Shown here: piece after piece, positions 22,851 through 34,431 of the stretch
Position numbering within the stretch: the first letter of the stretch is position 1
Layout: each line of letters begins with the position of its first letter
DNA from: Synaphobranchus kaupii
Taxonomy: Eukaryota; Chordata; Actinopteri; Anguilliformes; Synaphobranchidae
DNA: 64,000 nucleotides
Direction: 5' to 3'
NCBI GenBank assembly: GCA_029718625.1
Contig: CM056389.1
Span: forward strand, 20,493,381-20,557,380
Translations under genes and position numbers: made by a program
Notes under the pieces: generated by a model
Database searches by the model: none
What the model saw: only the letters and a program-made list of their open reading frames with translations
Told to the model about the DNA's origin: nothing

Positions 22851-24367
22851 AGGGCAGATCAGATCTAATTGTGAGTCTGAGGCCGTGACCGAATACAATC
22901 CCTTAACCCCTTTGATGGCGCATAACTTTTTCGAGTGGGCGACTTTTTCTCACAAATGGGGGCACTTAAAATCCCAGGATGCAACCCTTATCTACGGGGG
23001 ATTTGTTGAGGGGATTCAGGAGCACACTCATCCACAGCACTGTGCACTCATCCGACAATTTCGGGAAGTAAACTGGAAGTAATACTGCAACTTGTAGTAC
23101 AAGAGCGGGACATATTACGGACTACTCTCTTTTTATTCTTGTTAATTCTATCTTCATTCATAATCTACACTTTGTAATAATTGTCATATGTAAACGTATT
23201 GATATTCTCAATAAAACTAAAACATTTAAAAAACAATAGCACAAACTACTTCCTCACTAGTTTAGAAAGAGTTTTTGATGTCAGGCATCAATCGCAGCGA
23301 GTCAGACATCTGAAGTCACCCTTATCAAGGAGATCAGCACGATGAAGTAAAGCTCTGAAGGAAAACTCTGGAGTAGTGCTGCCACCTAGAGGTCACCTCG
23401 GTAAATGCATAACAATGGAAGGACAGCCAGGGAGTATTCCACAAAACAGGATTATCAAGTTATCCAGATAACTGCGAGAACTATAAGGCTGTATCGTCAC
23501 AACAGCGAGATTTCAGTCGACGAAAATGCACTAGAATCTGGTTTAGGAGTGTGATTTAGTCATACATATTGTTAGCTGCTGATATTGAAAGAGGTTTCTG
23601 AGGTTATTTCATGGTATTATTTTCTAATTATCTGGCTAACTTACTGTCTTATCCTGCTTTGTGGAATACCCCCCAGGTTAACAGGTTTGATTTTCAAAAA
23701 GCGAGCACTGGAAAACATTATTGAGACATTTTCTGTATCTGAAGAATATTGCGAATAAACAAACAGTTGTTCTTCAGAAATACTGTGCCATGCCCTGCAG
23801 TATTATTACATGGCCCCACAGAAAAACATCGCAACCCAGTGAGCAAAAGCCGGAATCTAGACGTCTAGAGGGGCGGACATCTTGGTCGAGAGATGCTTTG
23901 ACATAAACGGACTAGGTTGAGGTTGATCCGGATATAGCCTGGCTGCATCCTAGTCGGCTAGAAAACTTTCACTTTTCAACCGAATGTAGCCGGGCTTTTA
24001 TACTAATACATAGATGGCTTTTCACAGACTCTTTGCCACAAAAATGTTCACTGGGAGGTATTTCTGCCCTCAGCTCACCACTTGTGTTTCATGTTTCATC
24101 TTGCCAGAATACAAATGTTAGCCCATTTTACTGAAGACAAAGTACCAGCATTCATCAAGCTTTTCAATGTGAAAAGGTCCGCGTTGTGGTATAAGCGGTT
24201 CTACGTGAAGAAACAGAGACATCTGTCACTTTGGCCATAATGGTTATAATTACAATAACTTGCCATTGCAATTATCTCTTTGTGAACTGCAAGCTGTCAA
24301 GCGGCTTGTCTGCACATGGTTAGGGGGGCTTGATCTTGCTTGCTGCAGCCATATGTCTCTTCATTGT
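22851..24367. other. No gene recognised
   Basis: The frame ending at 23082 begins inside the SINE fragment and has no known domain. The block CACTAGTTTAGAAAGAGTTTT near 23257 recurs at 26875-26895, pointing to a shared dispersed repeat. The remainder is unassigned. Confidence 0.45.
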
Positions 24368-25080
24368 GAAGAATGACTTAATAATTAATCACATTAAACA
24401 TTCATACTGGCATTTGTTTCCTCAGATGCGTTGTAAGCTCAGCAACATCAATTTTAATGGATTTCCTGTTTGATGTTCCATCTGTTTCACAACCCTGCGA
24501 TCTTAGACGTGGTTTTTTATTCCCTCTCTCAGATAAGAAATTGTACGCACTCTCCTCCTTATTACAAACGAGGACAGGGAACGCTGACGGCTTACGTCTT
24601 TTCCCGTTTTAAGGAATGTTAGAACACGGGAACACCTGTCGACGAGAAGGGGCCTTTCAAGCACACCTGAGCTCGCGGCTTCACCCGCGGCCGGTCGGCA
24701 GGGTGAACGTTCCAGGGGGGTCTCGGCCTCGACTGCCTTCACCTGTGCACGTCCCTCACGCCGTCGCTAGATACGGCTGGGCTACGTCTGTGTGAATGTA
24801 AACTTCCGCAACCTTCAGCAGAAATACACAAAGTAGGCATATGTTTTATTGTTGGGGTTCATGTTCCCTAGGTTTTATTGTTGGGGTTCATGTCCCCCAA
24901 GGTTTTATATTTGAGGTTTAAGTCCCGTAGAAAAGTGCACTAAATGTTACGATATGGGTTCAGGACGTACCTGAAAGCTTTGTTCTTGGGGTTAACTCTT
25001 TAATGCACTTAAATGTTACGATATGGGTTCAGGACGTGCCTGAAGGTTTTGTTCTTGGGGTTAACTCTTTAATGCACTTT
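24368..25080. repeat. 0.7-kb duplicated segment, copy B
   Basis: A direct copy of 20617-21340. The corresponding minus-strand 79-codon frame is at 24503-24742. The differences between copies include several amino-acid changes, which argues against coding constraint. Confidence 0.8.
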
Positions 25081-25084
25081 TTTT

Positions 25085-25190
25085 TCTCATTTTATGTGAA
25101 GCACATTGAGTTGCAATTATGTGATATATACGTATATGAAATGTACTATATAAATTAAATCAAATTTGATTGGTTGATTGACACATTATT
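25085..25190 (+). mobile_element. LINE 3' tail
   Basis: Contains TTATGTGAAGCACATTGAGT, then GAAATGTACTATATAAATTAA and a TTGATTGGTTGATT tail. It is similar in layout to the tail at 49975-50040, consistent with a CR1/Rex-like LINE 3' end. Confidence 0.55.
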
Positions 25191-25199
25191 TATTCGCTG

Positions 25200-25630
25200 C
25201 TTGGCCAGTGCAGCCTGAGTGTTTGCATCGTCTGACTCAAATGGAAACCTACAGAAAGTCAAGACTTTCCCTTCTCAGGAAATATTGCTGCATTTCCTGG
25301 ATGTCTGGGAGGCGTGCAGAACTATTGGTAACACAGAGAGGGAGTGGGAGGAGCTTGTAACACAGAGAGGGAGTGGGAGGAGCTTGTAACACAGAGAGGG
25401 AGTGGGAGGACCTTGCCCAAGGTATGAGTGGAACTGTAGCTATGTATGAATTAAGCGGCAGCGTACTAAAATGGGTAAGGAACTTGGCTTGTAATCTTAA
25501 GGTGGCAGGTTGTACCCCCGAGCAGGGAGGGGTACTTCACCTAAAATTGCTTATTGTATGTATCAAGTTATGTAAATGGATATTACAAAACAACAAAAAA
25601 ATAAATGCAAATGTTGTGTAAGTTGCTCGG
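25200..25630 (+). mobile_element. tRNA-derived SINE with an internal 34-bp tandem repeat
   Basis: The tRNA-like part is AAAATGGGTAAGGAACTTGG to GTGGCAGGTTGTACCCC. The tail is TGTGTAAGTTGCTCGGGATAA. A GGTAACACAGAGAGGGAGTG block is repeated three times at about 25330-25420. An inverted copy lies at 17310-17715. Confidence 0.65.
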
Positions 25631-25781
25631 GATAAATAAAAAAATTTAAAAAAACATTTTAACTGCAATGTAATTAAATTAGTCAATGTGTAGAACATCT
25701 GAATAAATGTATAACACTTAAATATTTTGAAATAATTTGTTGATGTTATGATGTAGTGAATATTTAAACATTGAGGTTTAA

Positions 25782-26351
25782 AGTCATACCACTATGCAAT
25801 CTGCGCCTGCTGAATGGCTGAAGCTAAGCAGGTTGTGGGCTTGGTTAGTACTTGGATGGGAGACCTCTGGGGAAAACTAAGTTGCTGCTGGAAGTGGTGT
25901 TGGTGGGCCAGTAGGGGGCAGTCTTCCCTCTGGTCAAATAAACCCCAATGCCCCAGTGCAGTGATGGGGACACTGTGCTGTAGGAGATGCCGTCTTTCGG
26001 ATGAGACGTTAAACTGAGGTCCTGACTCACTGTGGTCATTAAAGATCCCATGACACTTATCGTAAAGAGTAGGGGTTTCCCCGGTGTCCTGGCTAAACTC
26101 CCAACCCAGGCTCATTCAATCTGCCACCTAATCATCCCCCAGTTTAATTGGCTAAAAAAAATATTCTCTCCCTCTCCACCTCAGCTGATGTGTGGTGAGC
26201 ATACTGGCGCAAAATGGCTGCCGTTGCATCACCCAGGTGGGTGCTACACATTGGTGGTGGTAGAGGTGAGTTTCCCCCTCATCATTGTAAAGCGCTTTGA
26301 GTATCTAGAAAGGCGCTATATAAATGCCATGCATTATTATTATTATTATAA
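25782..26351 (+). mobile_element. 5S-rRNA-derived Deu-SINE (SINE3 type), near full length
   Basis: The head resembles 5S rRNA: CATACCACTATGC, then GAAGCTAAGCAGG (box A), then TTAGTACTTGGATGGGAGAC (box C). It is followed by the conserved central core GATGCCGTCTTTCGGATGAG, ACGTTAAACTGAGGTCCTGA and CATTAAAGATCCCATGACAC. The 3' end is GTAAAGCGCTTTGAGTATCT, then GGCGCTATATAAATGC and (ATT)n. It is transcribed by RNA polymerase III if active. The box A/C match in place but the 5S fold is decayed, so it is not a 5S gene. Confidence 0.9.
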
Positions 26352-26361
26352 AGTTTATTAT

Positions 26362-26665
26362 TTACTCAACCCTCATATTACGTTCACATTTTATGACACC
26401 GTTTATGTTTGGGGTCAAATTGAGCCAAAAAGTTTAAATTAACACAAAACAAAATGTAATGAAACAATTTTGACACATTCTGCATCACCTTTTGTGTATC
26501 TCCCAATTGGCTAGCATTTTATCCCTAAATATTAAAAACCTGTGATGAAGCTTCTCATTTTAGAGCCTGAGGTAAGTGGAAGTTTGTGACATTTAAAACC
26601 TATTTGGGAAAGTGCCACCAGACTTACCCACAAAAACAAATCAGAGATAACAACTAAAAAAGGTA
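26362..26665. repeat. Dispersed 300-bp repeat, copy 1
   Basis: A direct relative of 54061-54359. Shared blocks are ACATTTTATGACRCC, GGGGTCAAATTGARCC, CACCTTTTGTGTRTCTCCC and TTTAGAGCCTGAGGT. The AACCCTCRTATTA start and the GGGGTCAAATTGA word resemble small teleost DNA elements. The superfamily is unassigned. Confidence 0.65.
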
Positions 26666-26714
26666 ACCCTAACCCCCCTCCCACAACCTTCCCAGATATA
26701 CCCAGTAGGTGTGT

Positions 26715-26860
26715 GGGATGATGTTCTCCATGTTGGTGTATGTCACTAATTAGCTTATTGAGCCAGGGTAACTGGTGGCAGCAAAAACCTGCAAACACAC
26801 TGGCCCCTAGGGCAGTGGTTCCCAAACTGGGTCCTGGGGCCCCCGTGTATGCTGTATAGT
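26715..26860. mobile_element. Truncated hAT-type MITE next to another MITE terminus
   Basis: Positions 26730-26815 match the right half of the 22332 family (TTGAGCCAGGGTAACTGGTG). It is followed at once by GGTTCCCAAACTGGGTCCTG and GTGTATGCTG, the terminus that was amplified into the minisatellite at 52141-52274. Confidence 0.6.
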
Positions 26861-27314
26861 ACAAACTACGTCCTCACTAGTTTGGAAAGAGTTTTGTCTT
26901 TCGAACACTGCTTGCAAAGTGAGGGGAGAGGGCACATTGTAGACAGGGGTCTGAGTGCACAGGGGGACAGGGGGCAGGGAACAGGGCTCATATTCGGTCA
27001 TGGCCTAAAACACTTCTTTCTGTTTTTTGCAGCGCTTCAGCAGTCCCCAGCCCTGTTCCTTTGAAATCGATCTTCCTGTCGGTTTTCATTTCAACCATAA
27101 TTTAACTTTTTATACATACCCCCTGACGGAGGACTGTTGTCCGAAACATAAGTAATTTTTCCATTACTAAAGTTGCAAGCACAGCAAGAGACACAGTGTT
27201 GTGGAGTTTATTGTTACATATGGCTTTTGCATATCTCCAGCACCTGTGGTCTACATAGTCAAGTGTGCAAACTTTTATTGTTATACATACTCTTTTATTC
27301 TTACATATTCTTAT

Positions 27315-27345
<31 letters not shown>

Positions 27346-27705
27346 ATTTCAGAGCACCATAATGTTTGGGACATATTAATGTCATGTAAAAATGTAAATG
27401 TCTAGTACTTTGTCGCATATCCTTCGCATGGAATGACTGCTTTAAGGCTGTGATCCAGACATCACCAGGTGCTGAGTATCTTCTCTGATGATGCTCTGCC
27501 AGGCCTGTACTACAGCCATCTTCAGCTCCTGCTTGTTTTGGGCGGTTCGTTGCTTTAAGTTCTCTCTTCAGCATATGAAGCGCATGTTCAATTCAGCCTG
27601 CACTGCAGCCACCTTACACATGTTCAGTTGGATTCAGATCGGGTGACTCACTTGACTCGCCAGTCAGGAATTTTCCAGTTTTTGGCTTTGAAAAACTCCT
27701 TTGTT
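27346..27705 (-). mobile_element. Degenerate Tc1/mariner end fragment
   Basis: Contains AGAGCACCATAATGTTTGGG, a terminal motif common to teleost Tc1 relatives. It is followed by minus-strand remnants of transposase-like sequence with stops. The other end was not found. Confidence 0.55.
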
Positions 27706-27869
27706 GCTTTAGCAGTATTTAGACCGCACTTTTGTTTGCGGGCCCACGTTTCGGTTTGCACGCGTTTGGTTCGGTTGCTTCAAAAATCTGTATGTCTAGC
27801 TATGTTTTTGAACTCCCAACTTTGTGTGTTTTTTTTATTTTTTATTATTATTTGTTATGTCAAGGCCAT

Positions 27870-28207
27870 TGAGAAGTCAAAGGCAGCCACCATGGTACTG
27901 TCAACGGTGATTGAAGAGGCAGAATGGCGCAGGCCAGTAGGCTTGCGAGCAGGGAGTTGCAGTAGTCCAGGCGTGAGGTGACCATGGTCTGGACAAGAAG
28001 CTGGGTGAAGTAGGTGGTTAGGTACGGTCGAATCCTCCTGATGTTGTACAGGAGGAACCTGCAGGACCGTGCGGTCGCCCTGATGTTCTCTTTGAAGTCC
28101 AGCTGGTCGTCCAGGACCACCCCCAGGTTCCGTGCAGAGCGGGAAGCAGCCACCATGGTCCCGTCAACGGTGATGGAGAGGTCATGTAGTGGGGAGGTCT
28201 TGTATGG
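27870..28207 (-). mobile_element. L2-type LINE fragment
   Basis: The minus strand encodes RSARNLGVVLDDQLDFKENI and RATARSCRFLLYNIRRIRPY, closely matching the larger LINE at 59105-60236. It is truncated at both ends, and the 5' side runs into the LTR-like block at about 28208. Confidence 0.85.
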
Positions 28208-28567
28208 CGAAATAGAGCAGAGATTTACGGTCCCAAACTTCTACGAGATAAGTAACTACCAAGCCAGCAAGAAATAAGCCCTGCCTCAACAAAGAGACGT
28301 TAAAATAGGCGAGTAGCCCAAATGGTACGAGTAACTCACAGCCAACAAAAACACCACAGTACAAAACAATGAACAAACAATGAACAATTAATGTCGAAGC
28401 CCCGATAGAAGGAAACGGAAGGCTTAAATAGCTCTCAGTGACCACGCACAGGTGTAGACGCTAACAGAAGCTCAGCAAGGCGGAGCAAGCATCTACTAAA
28501 AGGGCAGCGCCCTCGCGTGGCCACTAAAGAAAACGACCGCATAGGGAAACAGGGTTAAAAACCATGA
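28208..28567 (-). mobile_element. Possible solo LTR (Ty3/gypsy-like)
   Basis: The minus strand starts TGTCATGGTTTTTAACCC at 28567 and has a TATA-like GAGCTATTTAAGCC. A TGTCATGG start is frequent in fish gypsy LTRs. No clear 3' CA end or target duplication was found, so the call is tentative. Confidence 0.4.
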
Positions 28568-28984
28568 CACGGGGTGATGAAATTGTTGCATCTGCGGTTA
28601 TAGGGGTTATGCGAATAATGCAGGAGATTAGAGAGGTAGGGAGGTGTGATGCGTAAGAGGGATTTGTAGATGAACAGGTTCCAATGGATGGGTTTTTCTG
28701 GTGTGGAGTGACGGCCAGTCAACAAGGGAGTGTTTAGCGCAGTGGCGTATTGTGAAAGGGGTATTGGTAATAAAGGGGTATGGGTAATAAAGGGGTATTG
28801 GTAATAAAGCGGACAGCAGAGTGGTGAAGCACATTGAGTTAGCTCAGCAAGGTGTCTTGAGGAAGTCCGGTAAATAATCTCACATCACGTCCATCACATT
28901 GTGTTGTAATGCTTGGTGACTACAATACCTATAGCACTATATTTTAAACATGCACCACCCCTACAGAAGTGTCATAAAATGACG

Positions 28985-29115
28985 AATACATGTGCACAGT
29001 GCAAATACTAATTAAAATATTAATACACGTGCACGGTGTAAATACTAATTAAAATATTAATACACATGCACGGTGTAAATACTAATTCAAATACTAATAC
29101 ATGTGCACAGTGTTG
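28985..29115 (+). repeat. 38-bp minisatellite, about 3.5 copies
   Basis: Repeated unit of the form TGCACGGTGTAAATACTAAT then TAAAATATTAATACACG. The corresponding site in unit 2 (about 37228) has only a single TGTGCACGGTG block, so the expansion happened after the duplication. Confidence 0.8.
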
Positions 29116-29128
29116 AGTGAAGATGGCA

Positions 29129-29308
29129 TCCCCAACCCTGTTCCTGGAGATCTACCGTCCTGTAGGTTTTCAGTCAACCCTAACGAAGCACACCTTATTC
29201 AACAGCTAGAGATCTCATTGAGCTGATAATTATTAGAATCAGGTGTGCAAAATTAGAGTTGAAATGAAACCCCACAGGACAGTAGATCTCCAGGAACAGG
29301 GTTGGGGA
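29129..29308. mobile_element. Palindromic MITE
   Basis: Ends CCCCAACCCTGTTCCTGGAG and CTCCAGGAACAGGGTTGGGG enclose an interior with ATTAGAATCAGGTGTGC. It is the same family as the outer MITE at 21559-22331. Confidence 0.85.
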
Positions 29309-29748
29309 TCACTGCACTGAAACATCAATCAGATTCTGAATTAGGGAATGTGGAGAGAAGTTTTTTGCGCAGATGCAGGACTTACTTAAATTTAATTCCA
29401 GTCCTTTATTTGTGGACTGATTCTCTCAGTTCTGTGTTTGCAGAGGCGCGTTTCCTGTTCCTTTCCGGGAAACACGTGGGAAAACCTGTACAGACCTGTT
29501 TACTCAGCACAAAGCACAGCATTGTCTGCTTACTGACCTGTTAAAGAAACAACCGAAACCCAACCCACATCTCCCAGTGTCACAACAACGCCCATAGTAG
29601 CTAGCATAATAATAAAATAAAAAAGTGAAATCACATGTCACGTGGGGGGGGGGGGGGGGATGCAGTATTTATGCTGAGCGCGAACTGGCGACCACTCACT
29701 GACATTTAACTGAGTTAACTTGTGACGGGTAATAGTGTGTGAACAAGC

Positions 29749-31232
29749 ATGGCAGGTGACAAGAGCTCCAAGTTCCTGATGGATGTGTTTGAACTGGAGG
29801 ACTTTCTGAAGAATCCTCCGGTCGATTTCACGGTAGACGTTGGTGGTACAGGGTCCAGATTTGTGAAGTACGACTGTGACCGCTGCAGCGTGTTCATTAA
29901 CGAAATTCAGACTGCCAAGGGAAAAGTGATTTTCCAGAATTCACCAGGAAGGTAAGCAGCGAAACAGAAATGCCTGCATATTGCATACTGGCATCTATTT
30001 CGTTTGCTTGTTTGATATTAATTATTTTCATTGTTTTCTTTCAGGGCAATAAAAGTCCATACTCCGAAAGACTACATGCAAGTACGGAAAAACATAACAT
30101 CGAAACGGATTTACATCCTGGTGTCGGCTTGTAAAGGCGCTCCAAAGTCCAAGAAGCGGAAGGATTCAGAAGCTCTCCGGGGTAAGCTATTCCTCTGTGG
30201 TCAAGGGTTAGGCTTTGATGATTTTTGTTTTACAGTATTAACCTACTCCGTGGATTACTACCTTTCTTTTTCATTACTTGGAATGATAATTTCAGTAGGC
30301 TAATTGCTTAATATCTATACGTATTTATCAGTCTTTTCGTTTTATGTTAGAGACCATATAGTTGCGTAGCTACTACAGGTAACTCCCATTGTACAGTGCC
30401 AATGTAATATAGCCGATATAAATTTAGGCTAGTTTTGGATTATGCACACAATATGTATACACATTTTTGATGTAATATGGGTTGGTTTTGTATTTCATGG
30501 ATGTCATTTTTAAATGCATCTGATCAAATATTTCTATAATATTTTTATTTCAGCGCTGCGGCAGTATATTGTAGCGATCGACGGAAATAATCCTGTCATC
30601 AAGTGGGAGATTGAGAAGGGACTGGACTGGACCATCTCGTCTGTGGCCGGAGAAAGCTACAGAGTGGATGTAGGTGCATGTTTACACAGATTATTATTTA
30701 TTTTTTTACAGTTCAGGAAACATACATTTCCAACTTTTTAATGACTGAAATGTTGCTTTGTTATTATTATTTAGACATGGATGTTCATTGTGTCTGTTTT
30801 CATTACTAAGCCTAACCCGAAAATATGTGACATGGTAGCCTATATTAATACAAATGCATCTCTGGGATTCTGCAGATCGACCTTGGAAATATTGTGAATT
30901 CCTGGATGGGAGAGACGTTTCGAATTCCTGTAGATGGGCAAAAAGTGAAGCCAGTTTGGAAGAACACCTACTTCACTCTGAAGTACTACTCTGATGCCCT
31001 GTTCGACTGCTCACACTGGCTCGGCGGCAGTAGACGTCAGATCAAGGTAAACTGATGTACACTTGTTTTGCGACCTAATCTGATCTAGACATATCTTTTA
31101 ACTGCACAATGCATTGCATCTGTGTACAACATTGTAAACCGCCCCTTCCAGCACTTATATATTAGGTCAATATGGAGGTATTAACAGTAGCCTAACCACA
31201 TGATTTTCCTTCCCCAGATCCATGGCAGGTGA
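29749..31232 (+). CDS. medag: MEDAG-like protein, tandem copy 1 (five exons)
   Basis: Exons are 29749-29951, 30045-30181, 30554-30669, 30876-31046 and 31218-31232, all with GT-AG borders. The spliced frame is 213 codons and ends QIKIHGR-stop. I recognise the family from blocks shared with human MEDAG, a cytoplasmic factor tied to adipocyte differentiation: [18 protein letters not shown], the ALFDxxxWLG block and [14 protein letters not shown]. Synteny with alox5ap supports this. The start is the first ATG in a frame that opens right after a conserved promoter-proximal block (AATAGTGTGTG) also present before copy 2. Human MEDAG is about 300 residues; this protein lacks the human-type long N-terminus and the roughly 75-residue C-terminal tail. 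Phe of ALFDF is Cys here. If intron 4 were retained the frame would end IKVN-stop. Exon structure is high confidence; the biochemical role is unknown. Confidence 0.8.
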
Positions 31233-32195
31233 AGGAACTGAAGTCCTATGTTATGAAGTCTTAAGAAGCCAAAGATTTCTGTAAAAGAAAGACTATTATC
31301 TGGGCTAGAGCCCACATCTCTGATGGGCAACATAAAGCCTTGCCAAACTTGGGTTGTCAGATGACCTACCTGGTCAGATGAAGGCAATTGTTAAATATGC
31401 CTTGCCAAGTGACTGGGAGAGATAACTTGGTTGATTGGTGTCATAACTTCAATGGCCCAGGCAGGCGGTGCTGGTATGAATGTTTATAATGGACGATTTG
31501 ATTTGTTTTTTACAGGCATGGTTGATATGCATTTATTTTGCCAAGTTAAATGAGTGTTGTAGTCCTGAGCACTGCAACGTGTCTTCATGCATATCAGAAC
31601 CATAGGAAAGAATAATGAGGACGTTCTTCATTTTAGATGTTTATTTGAACATTTTCATGTCTACATGAGTGCCAGCACACTCGGTATGCAGTTGCATAGT
31701 TTTGCGAGTCTTCACCAAGTCGGTGAAAACACTGTTCATCTGGTGGCTCCCGACTGTGTCTGTTTTCAGGAGACTCATTTAAATCTAACCTGCATGAGGT
31801 TTGTAAAGAGTGATCCTTTCATTTTATGCCACTGACAGTCCTGTTTCATCATGTCTAAATTGCACAACGCTAGAGGTTACCTGTTCAGGTGATATTATTC
31901 CACATGCAGTGACTGACATTGCATCTCCATGCAAAATGTTAATTTGGGAGGGTTTTGTAAGCAAGATGACTGGGTCTCAATTTTCTTTCAAAATGTTTTC
32001 AACATGTTTGTTGCAAGATGACTGGGTCTCAATTTTCTTTCAAAATGTTTACAATATGTTTGTTGCAAGATGACTGGGTCTCAATTTTCTTTCAAAATGT
32101 TTTCAATATGTTTGTATCAGTGTAAAAAAAAAAAAAAAGGACACTTCGCTGGTGTGAAGGCCCACTCTGGCTTTGGTGTGCGGTTGTCGCCCCCT
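31233..32195 (+). other. 3' flank of medag copy 1
   Basis: Probable 3' UTR and intergenic sequence, collinear with pieces of unit 2. Positions 31964-32118 carry three copies of a unit with AAGATGACTGGGTCTCAATT then TTCTTTCAAAATGTTT; this array is absent from unit 2. No further exon is recognised. Confidence 0.6.
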
Positions 32196-32325
32196 TCAGG
32201 GCAGAAGTAGTAGTGCGGCCTTTGTTACAGTCTGGATGTAGTCCTTGTAGTCAGTGCCCAAGTCAGTGACTGAGTGAGGACCCCTACGATGGGCATAAGG
32301 AACAGGAAGGAGAGAACCCCACCAA
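32196..32325 (-). pseudogene. alox5ap: alox5ap exon 5 fragment (duplicated, decayed)
   Basis: The minus strand encodes DYKDYIQTVTKAALLLLP-stop, the counterpart of the DYRDYIQTVTKAATALLLIP end of live alox5ap exon 5. Upstream the frame shifts, and about 50 bp containing the splice acceptor and STPGFLFGK are deleted. Sequence matching alox5ap intron 4 (CACCAAGG, then GGGGGAACAAATC) follows to about 32345. There are no other exons to the left or right, so this is a passenger of the medag duplication. Confidence 0.85.
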
Positions 32326-32351
32326 GGAAGAATAAGGGGGAACAAATCAAA

Positions 32352-33016
32352 CCATCACTCTGCTGCCAGATATGCAGTAGATATGGATGGATCACTTCTC
32401 AGGAGAAGGGTTGTTTCTCCTGACAAATTTTTCTATTGAACTTTATGGAAAAATAAGTCCCTCTTAAAAATAAAACCCTTCAAGTTGTCCATCCATATCT
32501 ACTGTATTTCTGGCAGCAAAGTGATGGTTTAAGGCTTGTTTGATAAGTCAGACCCTTGATGACTTAGAGCCATTTAGCCAACCATGTGTTTCCTTACTGT
32601 TCCAGTGTAATTTACAGCAAAATCTAGTCCCACCCCCCAATTCCTAGAGATCGATTCAAATGCAGAGACGTTATAATATCGCTTCTAAGAGTACTAGAAA
32701 ATAAGATATCAAGAGTTTTTTGATGTTGTTGGGTCACAGACATCAGGAAGTCATGGCATGCAAAGGATATGCAACCATTAAAAATGATTACTTTATTCTA
32801 TATATAAATGCAGGCGTGCCAATAATTGTGGCTGACATGGTTTTGTTAATAATTTCTTGAGGGATTTCTTTTTCTCATAATAAATTTACTTGAATTAAAA
32901 GTTGGATTTTTCTCATTTTTTCAGTGTGAGATTAAGCCAATTCACCAAACGGTGAATTTTTTATAACCCTTTTTACTCATCTTTACCAGGGGTGCCAATA
33001 ATAGTGGCCGGAACTG
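32352..33016 (-). mobile_element. Foldback/Tc1-end composite repeat, copy 1
   Basis: It starts with a palindrome (CATCACTCTGCTGCCAGATA and its inverse near 32485-32525). It continues through CCCACCCCCCAATTCC and ATAAGATATCAAGAG, and ends in a Tc1-type terminus (GGGGTGCCAATAATAGTGGC). The same order, inverted, is at 36427-36870. Other copies are at 38760-39400, 48590-49165 and 50975-51300. Confidence 0.75.
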
Positions 33017-34017
33017 TACACACGCACACACTCAAACACATAAATCAAACCATTACGGTGCATATAGTGACAGTGTTCCATTTGGCCCCTCCCTTGTTGC
33101 AGTTTTTTGCACGTGCTGTTGACTTTGTGCTCTCCTCACGTGTGAGAGATCAGGGTTTTCTGGTGTGTGATTTATGGGAGACACATGTAAAGCAACTCTG
33201 TACACGCTCAGAAAAGAAAGGTATGAAAAAGGGCCTAACAAAAGCACTTTGTCACTAGGGTGGTAGGTACATACCACTTTTTTTTAGCCAGCCTTTTTAT
33301 CTTGCTTGAAAATTTACTTATTAGTACCGAAATAGTACATTATCATATCTACATGGTTCATGGGTCCATAACCCCTTCCTGCAGATGCCAAATTTGGTCC
33401 ATGCTCACCTATTTAGGGAGTGCTCTGTTTAAGGCTTTATAATTTCAGGTGTAAGCATCACAGAAAATGACAGTTCCGCCATTTACAACAGATTAGTTAA
33501 TCATAATTTAGGTCAAAATAAAGTGCCACAAATGAATGAAGAAATCTTGTCAAAAATGCAAAACAAATAAAATACTGCAATGAAATACTGAGAGCTACAT
33601 ATGTAAACAGTAAAACTATACATTTCCTGGACCTTCTTTGTCCACAAGTGTGCAAAATTTGAGGGTGTTATGCAGAACTACTAAAGATCTATGATGCAAA
33701 ATGTAAGCAGTGTACCCTGTTGTCCCTTACTGTCTCAAAATCTATCCAAAATTGCTAAGTTTCTCTGCTGTAAATCATAAAATAATCATATATTTACACA
33801 TTTAATCAGTACAGGGAGGTAGATATCTATGGGTCCAGAAACCTATACAAAAACTGTGATAAAATGAATAAAATATAAGTTTAAAAAAAGGTAGCCACTG
33901 TGACAATCAGAAGCCAATGACTAAGCTGTAGAACAGTTCTAAGTAAACTGGAAAGTTGCCCTGGAAAAATGTACCCCATGCAGACTGAGATCTGCTATGA
34001 GGAAGTAGCTGGTTGGA
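33017..34017. other. No gene recognised; contains a dispersed 85-bp repeat
   Basis: Positions 33889-33975 (AGAAGCCAATGACTAAGCTG, then GTAGAACAGTTCTAAG) recur at 36233-36300. No coding signal was found. Confidence 0.5.
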
Positions 34018-34336
34018 ACTGGGTCAGACGCGTGACAAGTCAGACGCCTATGTTTCAAATTGACAGCCACACCTCTAGATCCTTGTAAGAAAGGGGTCAC
34101 CTATTTTTAAATAACCATCTGATGACCCCATTGAACATCCTAAGGGTTCCTGCAGATTAACTGACTGTTTTAAAAAGAAACATTTTCAGAAATCCAAAGA
34201 AACAAGAATAATTTCTGGTGATGTTACATTTGGGTTGGTAAAGATGCTTCAGTGAAAACTCACAAGGATCTACACGTGTGGCTGTCAATATGAAACATAG
34301 GCGTCTGAATTATGTGTCACACATCTGACCCAGTTC
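34018..34336. mobile_element. Palindromic MITE
   Basis: Left AACTGGGTCAGACGCGTGAC and right GTGTCACACATCTGACCCAG, with inner inverse pairs GTCAGACGCCTATGTTTCAA and AAACATAGGCGTCTGA. Length is about 320 bp. The superfamily is unknown. Confidence 0.75.
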
Positions 34337-34431
34337 TCTTTGGCAGACAGCAAAACATGCCCTAATTATGTGTGGGCAATGTGTCGGTAATTCCAGAAAT
34401 TCTTGCAAACTCAAAAAGCCACACACATTAT

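Larger units (their letters stand above)
28870..32345. repeat. Tandem duplication unit 1 (medag copy 1 plus alox5ap tail)
   Basis: Collinear with unit 2 (37085-50890) in stretches: CATCACGTCCATCACATTGT at 28883 with its relative at 37093; CTGAATTAGGGAATGTG at 29335 and 37287; the five medag exons; the 3' flank (AGGCAATTGTTAAAT at 31382 and 49205; CATTTAAATCTAACCTGCAT at 31777 and 50212); and finally alox5ap exon 5 (32196 versus 50677). Order and orientation are kept, so this is one direct segmental duplication. The 5' boundary is approximate. Confidence 0.85.

Noticed and set aside
22765..23082. 105-codon plus-strand frame as a gene
   Set aside because: Starts inside a SINE fragment and shows no domain or splice signals.
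25782..25900. 5S rRNA gene
   Set aside because: Only the internal promoter region is conserved; it continues into the Deu core and SINE tail.
30876..31058. Unspliced end IKVN-stop for medag copy 1
   Set aside because: Both copies keep a good GTAAAC donor and a conserved CCCCAG acceptor leading to IHGR-stop, which aligns better with human MEDAG.
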